Source: Filosporella fistucella (Eukaryota > Ascomycota > Leotiomycetes > Helotiales). From it: a DNA stretch of 64,000 nt. How positions within the stretch are numbered: position 1 is the stretch's first letter; every line of letters begins with the position of its first letter. A program made the translations under genes and the position numbers. Below, one piece after another: positions 1-12,536 of the stretch. The notes below the pieces were generated by a model. That model was not told the origin of the DNA and did no database searches. It saw nothing but the letters and a program-made list of their open reading frames with translations. Where the stretch lies: contig JAQJZZ010000014.1 in assembly GCA_030077755.1 (NCBI GenBank), positions 3,286,001-3,350,000 of the forward strand, read 5' to 3'.

Positions 1-205
1 CGAATCAAGGGTTCTTGGACTCTTGTCGTGCAGTAGGATAAAGACTACTGCACTCCCCAACTTCTCCATTTTCTCTTCTCCAGCGGGGCTCATTTTAATT
101 TTCAGATACCCAATCATTACAGAAGCAAGCCTTCTTTCAGTATCTCCTATTCATTCATTGTATTTTCTATCAGATTATTTCCATCTTTTCAAACTTACCG
201 CAAAT

Positions 206-1050
206 ATGAAGTACCCAAGCCCATACGTCGCGCTGTTTGCAGCCACCGCCGTCCTTGCCGTCCCTTTGAACATCAACATGGGTGCTTATTCTCCTGCCTT
301 GGTAGTCGGTGATGGTGCTATTGGATTCAAGGGAGCAGAATCAGTCAACCAGATCATGAATACTCTTCAGGGTGCTGCCGCAAGTATGTTATATCTGATG
401 TCAACTGCATCAAAAGCCTCATACTAATCTATCTAGGTAACGCAGCGGCGAACGGCGCCGCAAATGCTGCTCCCGCTGCTGCGCCAGCTGCAGGCAACCC
501 ATCGAACATTGCCCCAGCCGGAAATGCACCAGCTGCAGAGTCTGTTGCAGCTCTAAGTCTCCCAGAAGGAATGGGCAAGAGCGTTATCGCTCGCGAGGAC
601 TTGACAAAGAGGCTCTCTGCAGAGGAATTTGCTGCTATCGAGGCAGAGATTGCTGCTGAGGATGCTGAGAAGCGCGACCTGAGCGCCTCAGAGTTCGCCG
701 CCATCGAAGCAGAAATTGCAGCAGAGGATGCTGAGAAGCGTGACCTCAGCGCCGCCGAGTTTGCTGCTATTGAAGCTGAGATTGCTGCACAAGATGCTGA
801 GAAGCGAGATCTTTCAGCAGAAGACTTGGCAGAGATTCAAGAGGATATTGAGGAGGAAGACGCGGTAAAGAAACGTGATCTTGCTGGATTCAATGCTGCG
901 CTAAACTTTGCGACAGGCGCGTTAAAGACTGGACCCGAAGTACAGCTTGGAACTGGGGAGGGTGGATCAGGAGTTGGTATCACACAGAAGGCTGGAGGAA
1001 CACCATCAGCGCCGGCGAGAAACGCTACGAGGATTATTGGGAAGCTGTAA
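206..1050 (+). CDS. Secreted Kex2-processed repeat protein (KEP), 263 aa
   Basis: Two exons, 206..383 and 437..1050, joined in phase 1 across a 53-bp GT-AG intron. The protein opens with a hydrophobic signal peptide (about residues 1-18), then an Ala/Asn/Pro-rich stretch, then four tandem units at about residues 119-206. Each unit is 21-23 residues and ends in KR or KKR, with a further KR just before the first (about 117-118). Units read roughly DLSAxEFAAIEAEIAAEDAEKR; the last has drifted. Dibasic KR sites are what the Golgi protease Kex2 cuts, so the likely products are several near-identical acidic, helix-prone peptides plus a Gly-rich tail. Such KEPs include pheromone, surface-peptide and RiPP precursors in fungi. 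No UstY/DUF3328-like or tyrosinase gene lies nearby, so a dikaritin pathway is not supported. The peptide function is unknown. Confidence 0.85.
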
Positions 1051-2912
1051 ATGGATATCTAGGGAGACAAACGGGCCATGGGGGAATCATATAGGTGTTA
1101 ATAGACGTCTCAATCGAGTTCATATATATTTATTCATCCAGCTCAGTTTGCAGTCTCTAGGATTTATCTTGGTGCTATTTACATGAACCAACTCTCAGTA
1201 ACCTACCAAGTTTCAATTCCCATTGCTCTGCATACGAAAGTATGGCAATGAACGCAGAGTGATAATACATACGATTTCCTGCCACTGACTCGGGAAGCTT
1301 TCTGTTTGGTGGTCTATGATACACAATTCAATAACATGGTAAATTAAGTTACCTTTTGACTTTGAGAAGGGTGCGGCCCGGTGAGCGTTTGATGGGCTCA
1401 TTGACTAGCAATTTCCCGCAGCCGCAGGGAAAAGGAAGGAATTTCAGTCAACATAACTCTTCCTACCCTGCAGATTGTAAAAGTAGTCTTCCGATAAGTA
1501 CCTTTCTCGTCAGTCTCATCACGTGTGGGTATCACATTCTCATCACTGGTGCTTTCATCAATCCTCAGGAAGTGGAAGATTTCCCAAAAACCACCAACTC
1601 CTGAGCATCTTTTCCTTAGCCACACCACAATACCCTCTCAACTCAAAATAAATTTACGAGATCCTCGCAAGCACGTGCTTTCCTTCAACATTCAGCCAAG
1701 CTCGCTTCCTACTTGAGGCCCCTCATCCCCGTCTCAGCCGGCATAAACCCTCTGAAACTTCCACAGGAGTCAGCCTCCAAACAAAGCTTAAAACATCTCA
1801 CCCAATCTGTCCCCCAGACGCAAAACTTCAGTATCTCCAGACTCAAGACATTCTCCATACTTCCAAGACTGGGCTTCACTACTTGGCTGTCTGAGAGAAG
1901 ATGGAGAGAATGGAGAGGGAAGCGGTGAAAACCCAGGTATACGTACGTGGGCTTGGAGAAACTTGGCTGGTACCATGTACGGATACGAGAGAAATCGGAG
2001 CGAAATGGACGAGAAGAGGGGAAATGAGGGGTTGAGTAAGTTTGGATTTGGAGAAACTTTGATGTTGGTTGGTCCTTCAAGGTGAGGTTATTCTCACTTG
2101 TCAATGGTCAAGTCACAAAACTCACTCGGGATTCTACAAGGAAATGGCACAATACAGTATCTGGCCTCTGGCCTCCTCCTTCCTGCCCTTTGAGTAATTG
2201 CTCCTTTACGGATCCTTGCCAAGCTGCTTCAACCATCATCACACAGACTTCATACCATAGACTTTCACCATACCACTTTGACGTATTTTCGGCACTTACG
2301 TAGGACATCTCTCTATCTCTGAATCGAGCTCTGTGCCAAGCGTGAGTGATATCTCCCCCAGCATACTCCAAACCACCAATTCTTCTCCGAATAGAATCAT
2401 GCCAAGCTATCACCCCTCCTGATTCTCGCCTCATCTCGAAGCATCCATGCTCTTCACCTTCTAGCGCTCAATACCACTCCAGCCCTCCGATTTGGCCTTT
2501 TCGCCGAGAAGAAGTACATCTCTTACCATCCTCGCCTCGCTTGAAAGTATGCTTAAACTCCAACTCTGTTGATACGAATCTAGGTCTCTTATTCGCCAAG
2601 CTGTATAGAGAGACAGGCATGTAGCTGCGACAGGTTTGTTAATATGAGATGATATAGGCTGCCAAGAAGCGTTGGAGGGGAGCTGTAAAGGTATAAGGTT
2701 TGAGTTGGGTGTAAACTTGATTTCTTTCATAGAATGAGAGTGAGATTGATGCTGATTGATTTTTCTTAATTTACTCTTAGCCATTTTATTACTTTGCTTC
2801 TGCGTGCGTGTTTGTATTGAAATTTTGATCGAAGATACCCCTTCTACATTCTTCTCTCATCATCCGTTTTATACCACATCATTTTCAAAGGAGTGATTCA
2901 TACTGTATCATC
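1051..2912. other. Intergenic stretch, no gene recognised
   Basis: I see no convincing coding frame in this 1.86 kb. It holds a CACGTG core at 1520-1525 and a 12-bp perfect palindrome AAGCACGTGCTT at 1669-1680, both possible bHLH/bZIP-type sites. Otherwise it is probably the 3' end of the repeat-protein gene and the promoter of the CFEM gene. Confidence 0.5.
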
Positions 2913-3813
2913 ATGTCCAACAAGAATATACTCTTCCTCGTTCTACCCCTCATATTCACCCTCCCTACCTCCATCGCTCAAAAAGACCTCAGCGAGATAA
3001 ACGGTGTCCCACCATGTGCTGTATGATTTCCCTTACTCCTTCTCCATACCCAGAACAGCTCTAACACCCACCCAGAAGCAATGTGCCCTGAACTACATAT
3101 CCACTCACCCAGACTGCCCTCTCACAACCACACCCTGTATCTGCGCCTACCTTGCCTCCTACTCCTCCTGCGTAGCAGAAACATGTAACGGAACAGATAT
3201 CGCAGCTGCAAATCAACCACCCATACCGTACTATATACCCGAAGTCACCATCTCGATAGCAAGAGCAGCAGCAGCGCAAGCGACGAGTAGTTGTCCGTTA
3301 CCAAGAGCGAGTAACCCTGTGTTTACGAGTGTGGTTGGAACGACGTTTCGAGAGAGTTCTACTAAAGGTGGAGAGAATACAAGAGAGACTGCGAGTGAGA
3401 GGGGGAGTTTGACTGCTACAGCCATCGAGGGAGCAACAGAGACAAGTAAAGTTGAGGCTACAGTGACAGTGGCAGTGAGCGAGGGTTCAGCAGAAACAAG
3501 CACTATTGGAAATTCAACGAATGAAACGGCGCCAAAGACTACCTCTTTGAGTGAAAGTCAGACAACAGCAGAAGGAAGTGAAGGTTCCGTGATTATTATT
3601 GCCAGTACGAGTATCCGACAGGGGAACTCAACTAGTATGTCTATGACCAGCTCGCAGAGGATAAGTGGTGGTCCTTCTCAAACGCAAAGAGGAGTCGAAG
3701 CTAGTACGACAACTGCTTCGAGGACGAGCAACTTTACGGGTGGAGCTGAAGGTGTAAGACCTTGGATGGGTGTTGGAGGATTGTTTGTTCTTGGATTCGT
3801 CGTTGGGTTGTGA
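2913..3813 (+). CDS. CFEM-domain GPI-anchored cell-surface protein, 281 aa
   Basis: Exons 2913..3020 and 3076..3813 join in phase 0 across a 55-bp intron. The first exon supplies a signal peptide (about residues 1-22). The CFEM domain follows at about residues 30-100, with cysteines in the order PPC, KQC, PDC, TPCIC, SSC, ETC and a later SSCPLP, which makes the family's eight. A long Ser/Thr-rich, mucin-like region comes next. The C-terminus has a short hydrophobic tail after an N/G-rich segment, as in GPI-anchored proteins. CFEM proteins are fungal-specific; some bind haem or act at the host surface, but this one cannot be assigned a ligand from sequence. The intron falls inside the CFEM domain, between the first and second cysteines. 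Confidence 0.88.
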
Positions 3814-5589
3814 GGGACTAGGGAAGTGGTGTAGGATATGCCGCGACGGGAACGATCTCTTTTGTACTGTGTAATTGCTATGTATGCTAGGATACCAAGA
3901 TAGAATCGAGTGGAATGAGTGAAATGAGGTATAAAAAGTCATGAAACCACGTTCTGTGAGACATATGATAAGGTCTATTCTTGAGGCTCTCTCTTGATTG
4001 CGTGAAATAATGCGACATAACGTACAAAATAGAAAAGTGTAGATTCCAACAAAACCACATATGTTAGCCTTGTGACCTGATCTCTCGAGACTTTGAAAAT
4101 TCCCCGTATCGAATGAACTAATAATTTCACACTTAGTAGTATATATAGAAAAGACCTGAGAGTCATCACCATGGATTTGACGTGGTAGTGTGAGAAGTTT
4201 CGTCTGGTTAAGGGGCATATGTCAATGATATCTTTGCTCTGGTAATTATCGCACACCATACATGCTCACCCCCCATACTAAAATTTTTGCGAAGCTGTTC
4301 AAATATCTTTCTATCAGCGGAGAGAGTAGCTGAAAAGTTGTGAGGCATTGAAGAATCACCCTCTGTCTAGCTGCATAGATGACCTTCACATCCATCTCAG
4401 CACGAACTCCACACTTAGAGAGAATTGCTACCACGTGAGTGACGACTAATTCAATTTCAAATACAGCTTGTGCTATAATACGTAATAGATAGCGTACAGA
4501 CTATCGGCTGTATAAGAGGAGTATGTCTGTTGGGTGAGCAAGGCAAATTCCTTCCTACGGAGGCACTTAGAATCTTAGCAGGAGCATAGAAGTGGCACAA
4601 CCGGCATCCATACTTTCACATTTTCACACTTTCGCCTGTATACTACAATATCCCTGTGATTGCCTCTATCTTCTTAGATGGACTGATCCGATATTCTCGT
4701 TCAAGAATTTGCTGCTTGTGAATTGGTACTTGCATCTCTCAAGTACATCGTCTAGGTTTCCAAGACTGAAGTGAATACTGTATGGTGTCTGTTGTTGGAT
4801 ATGAAAGGTGCGGTAAAGTTGTTGAGTGAGATAGGAGACAAGCGTCCACAAAAATCATTGACGTCTGTCAAAAGAAGGATGAAATCCTTGTCGGCCCGCT
4901 CTTTCTGAGAAAGTTGGTAATTATTTATGAAATTGATAGAAACTCTCCGTTCTGAATCATGACAAACCCAGCAGCGCTTCCGGGTAGAACTGCCCTGGCA
5001 TTGGATTTTTCTCTCAGATAGCTTGTCTAATTTGAGTTGCAAGCAGATGATAAACACCAGAAATCGTAAGTGAACATACTGATGGACAACAAGGGACTGC
5101 ATCTTCAGTTCGGCATCAACAGTTTCATGAATCGTTCCTTCTACTACAATCTGTCCGCACCTTCCACAGAAACCCTGGAATCATATCATATTCCTCCTTC
5201 CGACACTTCCCTCCCTCCGAATGCCCTCCATCCAAACATCACGTCCACTTCATCATCCCTTCTCCACAATCCAGGCACCAGCACACCCTTAAATTCATGC
5301 ATCAAACTGCCGCTTACGGATCTTCAAAGCCGGTCGACTAGACAGGACGATCTCCCGATGAGTCAATTCTGGCCTTATTCCCCATATTTCGAGAGGACAG
5401 ATATGAGGCATTAGGTAAGAAAAATGGGGCTGAGAGGGATTTGTTGTTTGGATGTTGAAAGTCTAGAATGTGAGAAAAATACGTATGTACAGGTATCTTG
5501 ATGAGCAGGCTTTTACCTTGAGAACGATTGCGGTATTGTTTGGATGAGGAGATGAGTGGATACTCTGATCTGGGTATGCAGAATTGGAT

Positions 5590-5905
5590 GTGAGCAACCT
5601 TGATAGGTGTTTGTAAATACACGCGAGAAATGAGTGTAGTTGCAGGCAGCGAATGATTGTCGACCTTGACAGCTGTTCAGTTCCTGAGAAATGAGAAAAT
5701 ACGTGGATGTAGACGGGTAGAAAGATTTCAACCTTGACAGTTGTTTCAGTTTTGATCAGTTTTGATCAGTTTTGATCGTTGGATCCATATATGGACATAG
5801 GCAGACATGAGTCTTCCACCTTGACAGCTGTCCAAACAGTCCACGAGAAATGAGACCTCTGCGCAGGCAGGCAGCACAATCATCAACCTTGACAGCTGTT
5901 CTGCA
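5590..5905. repeat. Degenerate minisatellite, unit about 67 bp, five copies
   Basis: The core CCTTGACAGCTGT recurs, with changes, near 5597, 5662, 5731, 5818 and 5886. A second shared element, GAGAAATGAG, follows in several copies. Spacing is about 66-68 bp except for one 87-bp interval, which is lengthened by a short inner repeat. The copies have diverged, so the array is old. Confidence 0.75.
5748..5777. repeat. Three perfect copies of a 10-bp unit inside the minisatellite
   Basis: AGTTTTGATC is repeated three times head to tail. It accounts for the longer third interval of the surrounding 67-bp array, so it arose by slippage after the larger repeat formed. Confidence 0.85.
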
Positions 5906-6800
5906 TATAGACGAGGTGTAACGTCCTACCAATGCAGGCAGAAACTTTTCTGGATCCAGCTACAGGACGCAGTAAATCGCCCGACAAAACAGAATCTGCC
6001 AAATATGTAATAATCGTGCTGCAGGAAAATACACTTTCGAGATATGAGTAAACAATACATGAAACTATATCTCGCCGATTAGCTGTCGGTAGTTGACTCT
6101 ACACCCACAGCAAGACTACCGCGCCCGGAACAAAGGATAGCAATTCCAGTGCCCCTCAGCTGATTTCTCCACATTTTATCGTTCTCGTAAGATTTAGAAA
6201 CATCTGATAACACGAAAATAATAATAGTAATATGCGATAAAAGCCTCAATTGGAGTGTGAGGCCTTTCAATCTTGTTTCAGGAAGAGAGAAATTTTCCTT
6301 GTAGAGAAGAGGAGTTCGTTCGAGACTTCTTGGTACTAGGGTGAAGTAAGGAATATAATAGGTGAAAATGATAATTGAATTGTAATGAAAAGAGAAATGC
6401 CTCAGCACTCAGCTCATTACCCACTGTATCACATGTTATTAAGCATTAAAGCTCGAGGTTGAGGTATACAGTTGTACAGGTACAATACAGTACGAGGACA
6501 AGTACAGCTTGAGCCACTGATGTCATATTCTAGAATCGCAGGTCCATTTTTCGTTGTGCGCGTTCAACGCGTAAAAAGGCGAATTGATTTGTCTTACTCT
6601 GTATGCCGCGAGTCGTACAACTAGTATAGTGAATAGCGAATAATGAAACGATGGCGATCGCAGTGATGAGGATGATATATGATAGATAGAATAAAATTGA
6701 ATATGCTGCAGCGGCTATCTGCTATCTCATCGTCCCTCGGCAGCACCATCTCATGCATCCGGACATTCGCGGGAGGAAACGGAGTGTCTCGATAGGGTTT

Positions 6801-6884
6801 GAGGTGGAGGTGAAGGTGGAGGTGGAACTGGAACTGGATATGATGATGAATGCTGGGATCGGGGTTAGGATCAGGATCAGGATC
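6801..6884. repeat. Purine-rich imperfect microsatellites
   Basis: GGTGGA-type and GGAACT-type short repeats at 6801-6840 are followed by AGGATC repeated three times at 6867-6884. Confidence 0.7.
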
Positions 6885-7680
6885 AATAGTTGTGCTGTGC
6901 TCTCGGTGCTGATGAGCTGTGCTGTACGATGATGGAGAAAGGAAGTATGGACTATGGCTGGATAAAGTATGCGAATATGGGGGTCTCCTTCACTCTTCTC
7001 CACTCTCCAGACTCGCATAATGTATATTTCATGCATTAGCTCTTAAACTCGCTCTCATCCACATCCTGTATAGAGACTTCAATTGGAGGAAATAGTTCAG
7101 GTTGTCAACTTGTCATTTGAAGATATACCCCTCTTCATATATGATTGGCAGCTTCTCTCCCAACTTCGATTCTTTATCCGGGAGAATTGCGGCAGCCATC
7201 GACACCCCACGGGTACCTACCTCTTCCCTCGGTGTTCAGGTATCTTGGTGGGTTGCTTGTTGCTTCATCTGTATGCACTCATCGCCCCTCTCATGCTCGA
7301 TCTTCCATATTAAATGGGTTCCCGTCGGTGTGTCGACCAATGTGTGAAGGGAATCATATCTCGGCTTTCTTCAGCTTACATGGGAAAGGATGACCCCCAT
7401 TGTGCTGGGACCGGATGACATGGTTGGTGGTGGAGGGGGAGAGCTAAATATATATTATTATCGAGGGGTGTTGATTAAGGTAGGTAGGTGAAAGGTGGTA
7501 CTGTAGCTGCTGGATATTGCAATTCTGGTCGAGCAATGCCGCCATCAACCGTGTGTAAGCCAGTCAAGGCAGTCTTGAGTCTCGACTCTCGGTTGTGGTT
7601 ACAGTGGCTACATGCTGGAATGGTCGGATAGGGGAGTAATATCAGGGTCTGATCGGGTTTCCTCTTTGGTGTTCTTGTGC

Positions 7681-7775
7681 CTGCATCTGCATCTGCATCT
7701 GCATCGTGGGGGGAGGGAAGGTAGGAGAGGGAGGTAAGTGAGTGAGTGAGTGAGGGAGGGAGGGAGTGAGTGAGT
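7681..7775. repeat. CTGCAT hexamer repeat and GTGA/GGGA tetramer repeat
   Basis: CTGCAT occurs four times at 7681-7704. After a G-rich spacer, GTGA and GGGA tetramers run from about 7737 to 7775. Simple-sequence slippage explains both. Confidence 0.8.
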
Positions 7776-10124
7776 AAGGTTCAAACACAAATGAGGGGTG
7801 ATATTGGCTGTGCAGTTCATCTAACTTTGACCTGGAAAGCCCGGATGCAGGACGGTAAGGGTAAGGTAGGTACGTAGGAGGTGTTGGCGGAGGTATAGGT
7901 ATCCAGGGTACTCAATGTATGATGCTATACCTTATTTTGGGCTGGCATTGCAGAACGGAACGAATGGTGAAAATTAACATGAACGAACAAACATGAGCTG
8001 ATGAACGAACGGGTCTCAGCTTGTTCATGAACCGTGACCGTCTTCACATCGTATTCCACTCTCGTAAGAATAGTTTGAGGGTGGAGTGCGGAGGGTGAGG
8101 ATATTTGTATGATTGGCCTGTAAGTCATTACCTGTCACCAGAGCGTGTGTTCAAGTGACTGGTTTACTGGCTGGCGGGCTGACTCGTCAACTTTGCTTGG
8201 TCAAGAACATCGAGGTTGAATCACAATCTCGCCCTGTTGGTCCAAATGGTGGGGAATGGCGGTATGGGAGAGGAGATGAGAGGATATGAGAAGAGGGGAC
8301 AATTGCACGGAACGGAGGGAAAGGATGGTCAAAACAAGGGAATGGCGACACAAGATGCAACACTTCTCTGCAACACTGCATCACATCGCATCACAGCTTC
8401 GACTGTATCGAGTGTATCCATCACGGTCTGTCTGGGCTATTCCTATGTGGGGGTTTGATCCAGATGCCGCCATTGCATCCATTCAATTCTCCACTCTGCT
8501 ATTCCCTAACCTCACACGCAACGACAGGCACCAAGCATGCAAGCAAGAGAGGAGAACGTGTTCGCCCAGCACGAAATACCCGGAGAGTATTACGAGTAAG
8601 TAAGCTGCAAGAACAAACATGATGCAATTTGAGTGGGTTTGTTCCTCTAGTATGGTATTGTAAGTAGTCGGTAGCTAGGGAGGTAGGTAGCTGTGATGGT
8701 GTTATATTATACTCGTTATCCCCCTCTTCCAGTTGCCACTCAAAGGCTTGGTATTCCATGCAATCGATGAGTTGCTTTCACCTGACTTCATTTTGACTTG
8801 GACATCTGAGACTTTGACTTACCTTAGCCACTCTGCCCTTTCAGTCTTCACCAATCTCATCGGGAAAGATAACCCTCCTCTTCATTCCCGACTTGACTGG
8901 ATCCCGACCTGATCTTCCGCAGCTGACTGTCTTGACTCGCCCCATTTGGAAGATTATCTCGGAGCTGAGTGAGCAAGAATTATATTACAGTCGAGCCGCC
9001 TCGCTCTCCGCAGCTAAGACGACACACTACTTTGACCACACAATTGGACGAGATAATCGTCACCTAACGAAATACGGATTGAACGAGAAAACTCTGAGCA
9101 AAAAAAGGTTCAAGCACGCCATCGATTCACACCTAAGCGGTCAGCGATATTACTTCTCAACATCAAGACCAATTACACTTACTCAAGGCTACTTCACCTG
9201 TAGAGGCTATTCCACCTTGACGGTTACAACCTATACCTTACTTTGCCTTACCAGCTGTGCAGCCTCAAACAAGTCATTCCAGCTGCACCTTCAACAGGAA
9301 ACCCTCAATTTCGCCTTCTCCATCACTTCCACTTTCTCACACCTTCAAAACCGGATCTTGGATCCATCACATCGGCTTGAGGCGGATAAGTCTGGAATTC
9401 TCGCAGCGCACTGATAAGACAGTGGTACAATTTCTCAATTGCACCCATCACAGTCCTATCACAGTCCCATCACTATCCCTTACAGTCGCTCATAGCTCCC
9501 ACTTCGTCCGGGCCCTAAACCCAATTGTCTTACGCTACGCCCACGATCAACACTCCCAAAATCCCCTTTCCCTCCCGCCGACGACAGCGGTCTAGAAACC
9601 TTCTACCTTGACCTATTTCATCTTATAACTATTCCTATACCTTCATAGCCCGAGATAACAAAAGACCTCTCGTACTGTCACCAACCAACCAAGTCGTGCC
9701 GTGTCAAGCACACCGAACACAACAAATCTCACGATAATTTACATCTCCGCACTCGGCCGTCGTTGAGACATCGCATCATCACATTGGATTGTATATCTGA
9801 CTATTCTTGATATTCCAACACATCCCTCCCCCATTTGCGGTGGCCTGCACTTATTTCTCGTGGTGGTTGTATAACTACACCGGGGTTCTCGCCGTTATCG
9901 CTCACTGTCAATCTGCGTCCCTCACCACCGCGACTGCACCAGGCCGAGGCGCGCTGTCGAGTCACCCTTATCAACGCACTCCACCTACACTCCAATATTT
10001 ATTTCTGCCCTGAGCCAGCTCCCACCTCACAACACTTCATTCATATCACATCACAAGACTAGCAGGTCTCAGATCCGTCTCGATCTATATACATCTGGAC
10101 CTTTCGTCGTCAATTGACTTTTAC

Positions 10125-11490
10125 TTGCATTCAAGTCTTCAATTCCTTGCAGACTTCTGCAATTCCTCGCACATCAACAGTTCCACTGAGGGGTGTCCTC
10201 GAATCGCCAATCTGGCTCAGTCACGCCCCCCGCCAGTCCGTACTCATACGGCTGCCTCCTCTCCGCCGCCATTGTCACCTCGCACTTCGGAAAAGGAGAG
10301 AAAGCACCACTCGAGGAGGAAATCTGGAAAAGATCATGTCGTCAGCGAAAAGAAATCGGTCAAACCGTCACCATTGACCCGAAAAACGACTCCGCAATAC
10401 ACTACAAAGGTTGGCGCATCATACAGTGGTACTCGCAGAGATCGTGAGCGGGACAGGGAAGACGAGGAAAGGAGTCGAGATAGCGGGGAGAGTTTCCCTC
10501 AGTTCTGGTAGGTGCATCTTTTTCACTCTTTGCTTTTTCCCATGCGATGCGGTCTGGAGGAAATTAGGAATAGATTGTGGAGGCCCCAGGAACTGAAATC
10601 AAGTCCACGAGGGACCCCCAATGTGGGGTGCAGAATGAACAGATAGCTGACGAATGATGCAGCATGACTTGCGAAAAGCAATTTCTACCGGCCAACAATA
10701 CTTTCTTGTATTGCTCCGAGGCGTAAGTCTAGATCTTACCCATCTTATTACCCCACCAGATTGGGGGTTCCTTGCGATCCAATATCTAACAGCTTCTAGG
10801 TGTCGTCTTCACGATCAAGCACCAGCTTCTACCCCCGCGCGTAATAACTCATATTCAAACTCTTACACGCCGTCATCCCCACCTCTCACTCCATATACAC
10901 GAAGTTTCTCCTCCTATCCTTCGCATGCTTCACATGAAGATGGACCCGATATCATCCCACGATTCTCACCTACACAATCCCGCCCACGGTCCTACTTCAA
11001 CTCGGATCCATACCCCCAATACCAAGCTCCGTCACATATCTCTACCTCTCCCAATTCATCATCTGCGCTCGCTTCCCTCCGCGAATTAGCTACCGCTCTC
11101 CCACGCACATCTGCTACAAGACATGCGCCGTCCAGTCCCCCCAAATCATCTGCCAGTTCGATGACGCGCACTGGCAGCGGGGTATGGAACTACATTCCAT
11201 TTGCATCAGGGAACAAGACCACGACTCCTACTCCTAGTGGATCCTACTCGAACACACACACACCATATACCGTTTCACAAAGTTATGGGGGAGCATATGC
11301 AAGTGGATATGGAGGAAGAAGTCGTGAGGATTTGTACTCGTATGGAAAGAGTCATGGTGCTACAAATGGATATACCAACACAGGAGGTATGGGTATGGAT
11401 CGCCCATTACCACCTAGGAGTGGACCAGGTGGATATGGACACAGGCCTAAGAGTATTGATCTCGTAACGCCGTTTACGGAAGGACATTGA
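10125..11490 (+). CDS. Ecl1-type zinc-finger (life-span regulator family) protein, about 377 aa
   Basis: Exons 10125..10507, 10663..10722 and 10800..11490 join in phase. Splicing builds a compact cysteine motif, CMTC then about 14 residues then YCSEACRLHDQ, at residues about 128-153. This matches the short zinc-binding domain of Ecl1/2/3-like proteins, small regulators of chronological life span and stress responses in yeasts. The rest is Ser/Pro/Tyr-rich and probably disordered, with an Arg/Glu/Asp-rich stretch (RDRERDREDEE) before the finger. The 60-bp middle exon carries most of the metal site. The start is uncertain: the ATG at 10125 opens the frame, but a more protein-like Ser/Pro peptide lies in another frame at 10193-10250 (see findings). 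The function is inferred from the domain only. Confidence 0.7.
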
Positions 11491-12536
11491 TTGCATATTA
11501 TGGATTGGCATTGCGTGTTTGAAAAGTTATCTGGAGGAGGTAATATTGGAAGGGAAGGCTATGCATTGATGGCGTGGATATATAGATGGTGGCATTTTGT
11601 TGGTGTTTAGGTTATTAGGGATCATGGCATGGAGTCTGGATGACATATCCACTCATATTAGGTATTGATGTAGAGATGATAGTAATATGAATTGCATTTA
11701 CAACACTTGACATTTTGTCGCAGGGGGAGAAGGAGATTGCAGCTGATCGGGAATCTTTTGGACGCAAATGCTCTGGGACAATAAATTGCGAGTCCTACGC
11801 CAAGTTGGAGAATAGTTCAGTATAGTCATAATTCGAACATCACCCTTCGCATAAGATCTACCCTCCACACAAAGTACAGCTTCTAATTGTATTTACCAAG
11901 TCAGTTAGGACAATCTCTTCATGCATTTACGAGTTAATTCCCCCAGATAGTCTGGGACAATGTCTTCATACGTTCACGAATTGGCTCTCCAAATTGCTCT
12001 CGCACAATCTCTTCATACAAAAAATAATTTCGACGTCCAAAACCCGCAAGGACAATTTTCTTCATCCAACTATGAGTCAAATGTTCCAGTCCATCTCTGC
12101 CAGCTACAACCAATCAATTGATTGTCCTGCTACAACCTGAATATTATATTTACAAAACATGAATCAAGCCATCCTCAATTAGATGTGATAATCTTACAAT
12201 AGTACAAAACACTTGTCAAGTTCCTCCTTCCTAGGTATAAACTTAGTTTCTAGGTACACTGAGACCACCCCTCACCCAAATACCCAAACACCCGAAGATT
12301 ACCCACCACCCCACTAAGCCAAAATAGCCCCACCATCTATTTTGAACCTTCCTTCTACCTTATTCACAAGCCGTAGTCTCCTACCTCCTGACCAGGCCTG
12401 TTGCCTTACTCATCGTACACACCTCATCTTTCACATTACCGCGCCTCAACTTGCTCACTAGATTGTCGACCAATTAGGTCTTGTGTACCTCGGAACTAGT
12501 CATAGAGTAAAGAGAGAAAGCGAGGAAAACGTCAAG
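11491..12536. other. Intergenic stretch with a 47-bp tandem repeat
   Basis: No gene seen. It holds the 3' region of the Ecl1-type gene, a four-copy tandem repeat at 11909-12070 and the promoter of the alpha/beta hydrolase. Confidence 0.5.
11909..12070. repeat. Degenerate tandem repeat, unit about 47 bp, about 3.5 copies
   Basis: The motif GACAATCTCTTCAT recurs at 11909, 11956, 12002 (as GCACAATCTCTTCAT) and 12051 (as GACAATTTTCTTCAT). The spacing is 46-49 bp. Flanking parts of the unit are more diverged. Confidence 0.65.

Larger units (their letters stand above)
3814..10124. other. Gene-poor 6.3-kb region with tandem repeats
   Basis: No reading frame here looks like a real protein; open frames are short, low-complexity or antisense to repeats. 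The region contains a roughly 67-bp minisatellite (5590-5905), several microsatellites (6801-6884, 7681-7775) and pyrimidine-rich DNA at 9200-10120. That last part is probably the long 5' leader of the Ecl1-type gene. A weak open frame at 8893-9414 (173 codons) has no recognisable domain and lies in the presumed promoter. Confidence 0.5.

Noticed and set aside
206..1050. Dikaritin/ustiloxin-type RiPP cluster
   Set aside because: The precursor shape fits loosely, but no UstY-like, tyrosinase or other tailoring gene is adjacent and the core lacks Tyr-containing cyclisation motifs.
8893..9414. 173-codon plus-strand frame
   Set aside because: No domain, low-complexity composition, and location in the presumed promoter/leader of the Ecl1-type gene.
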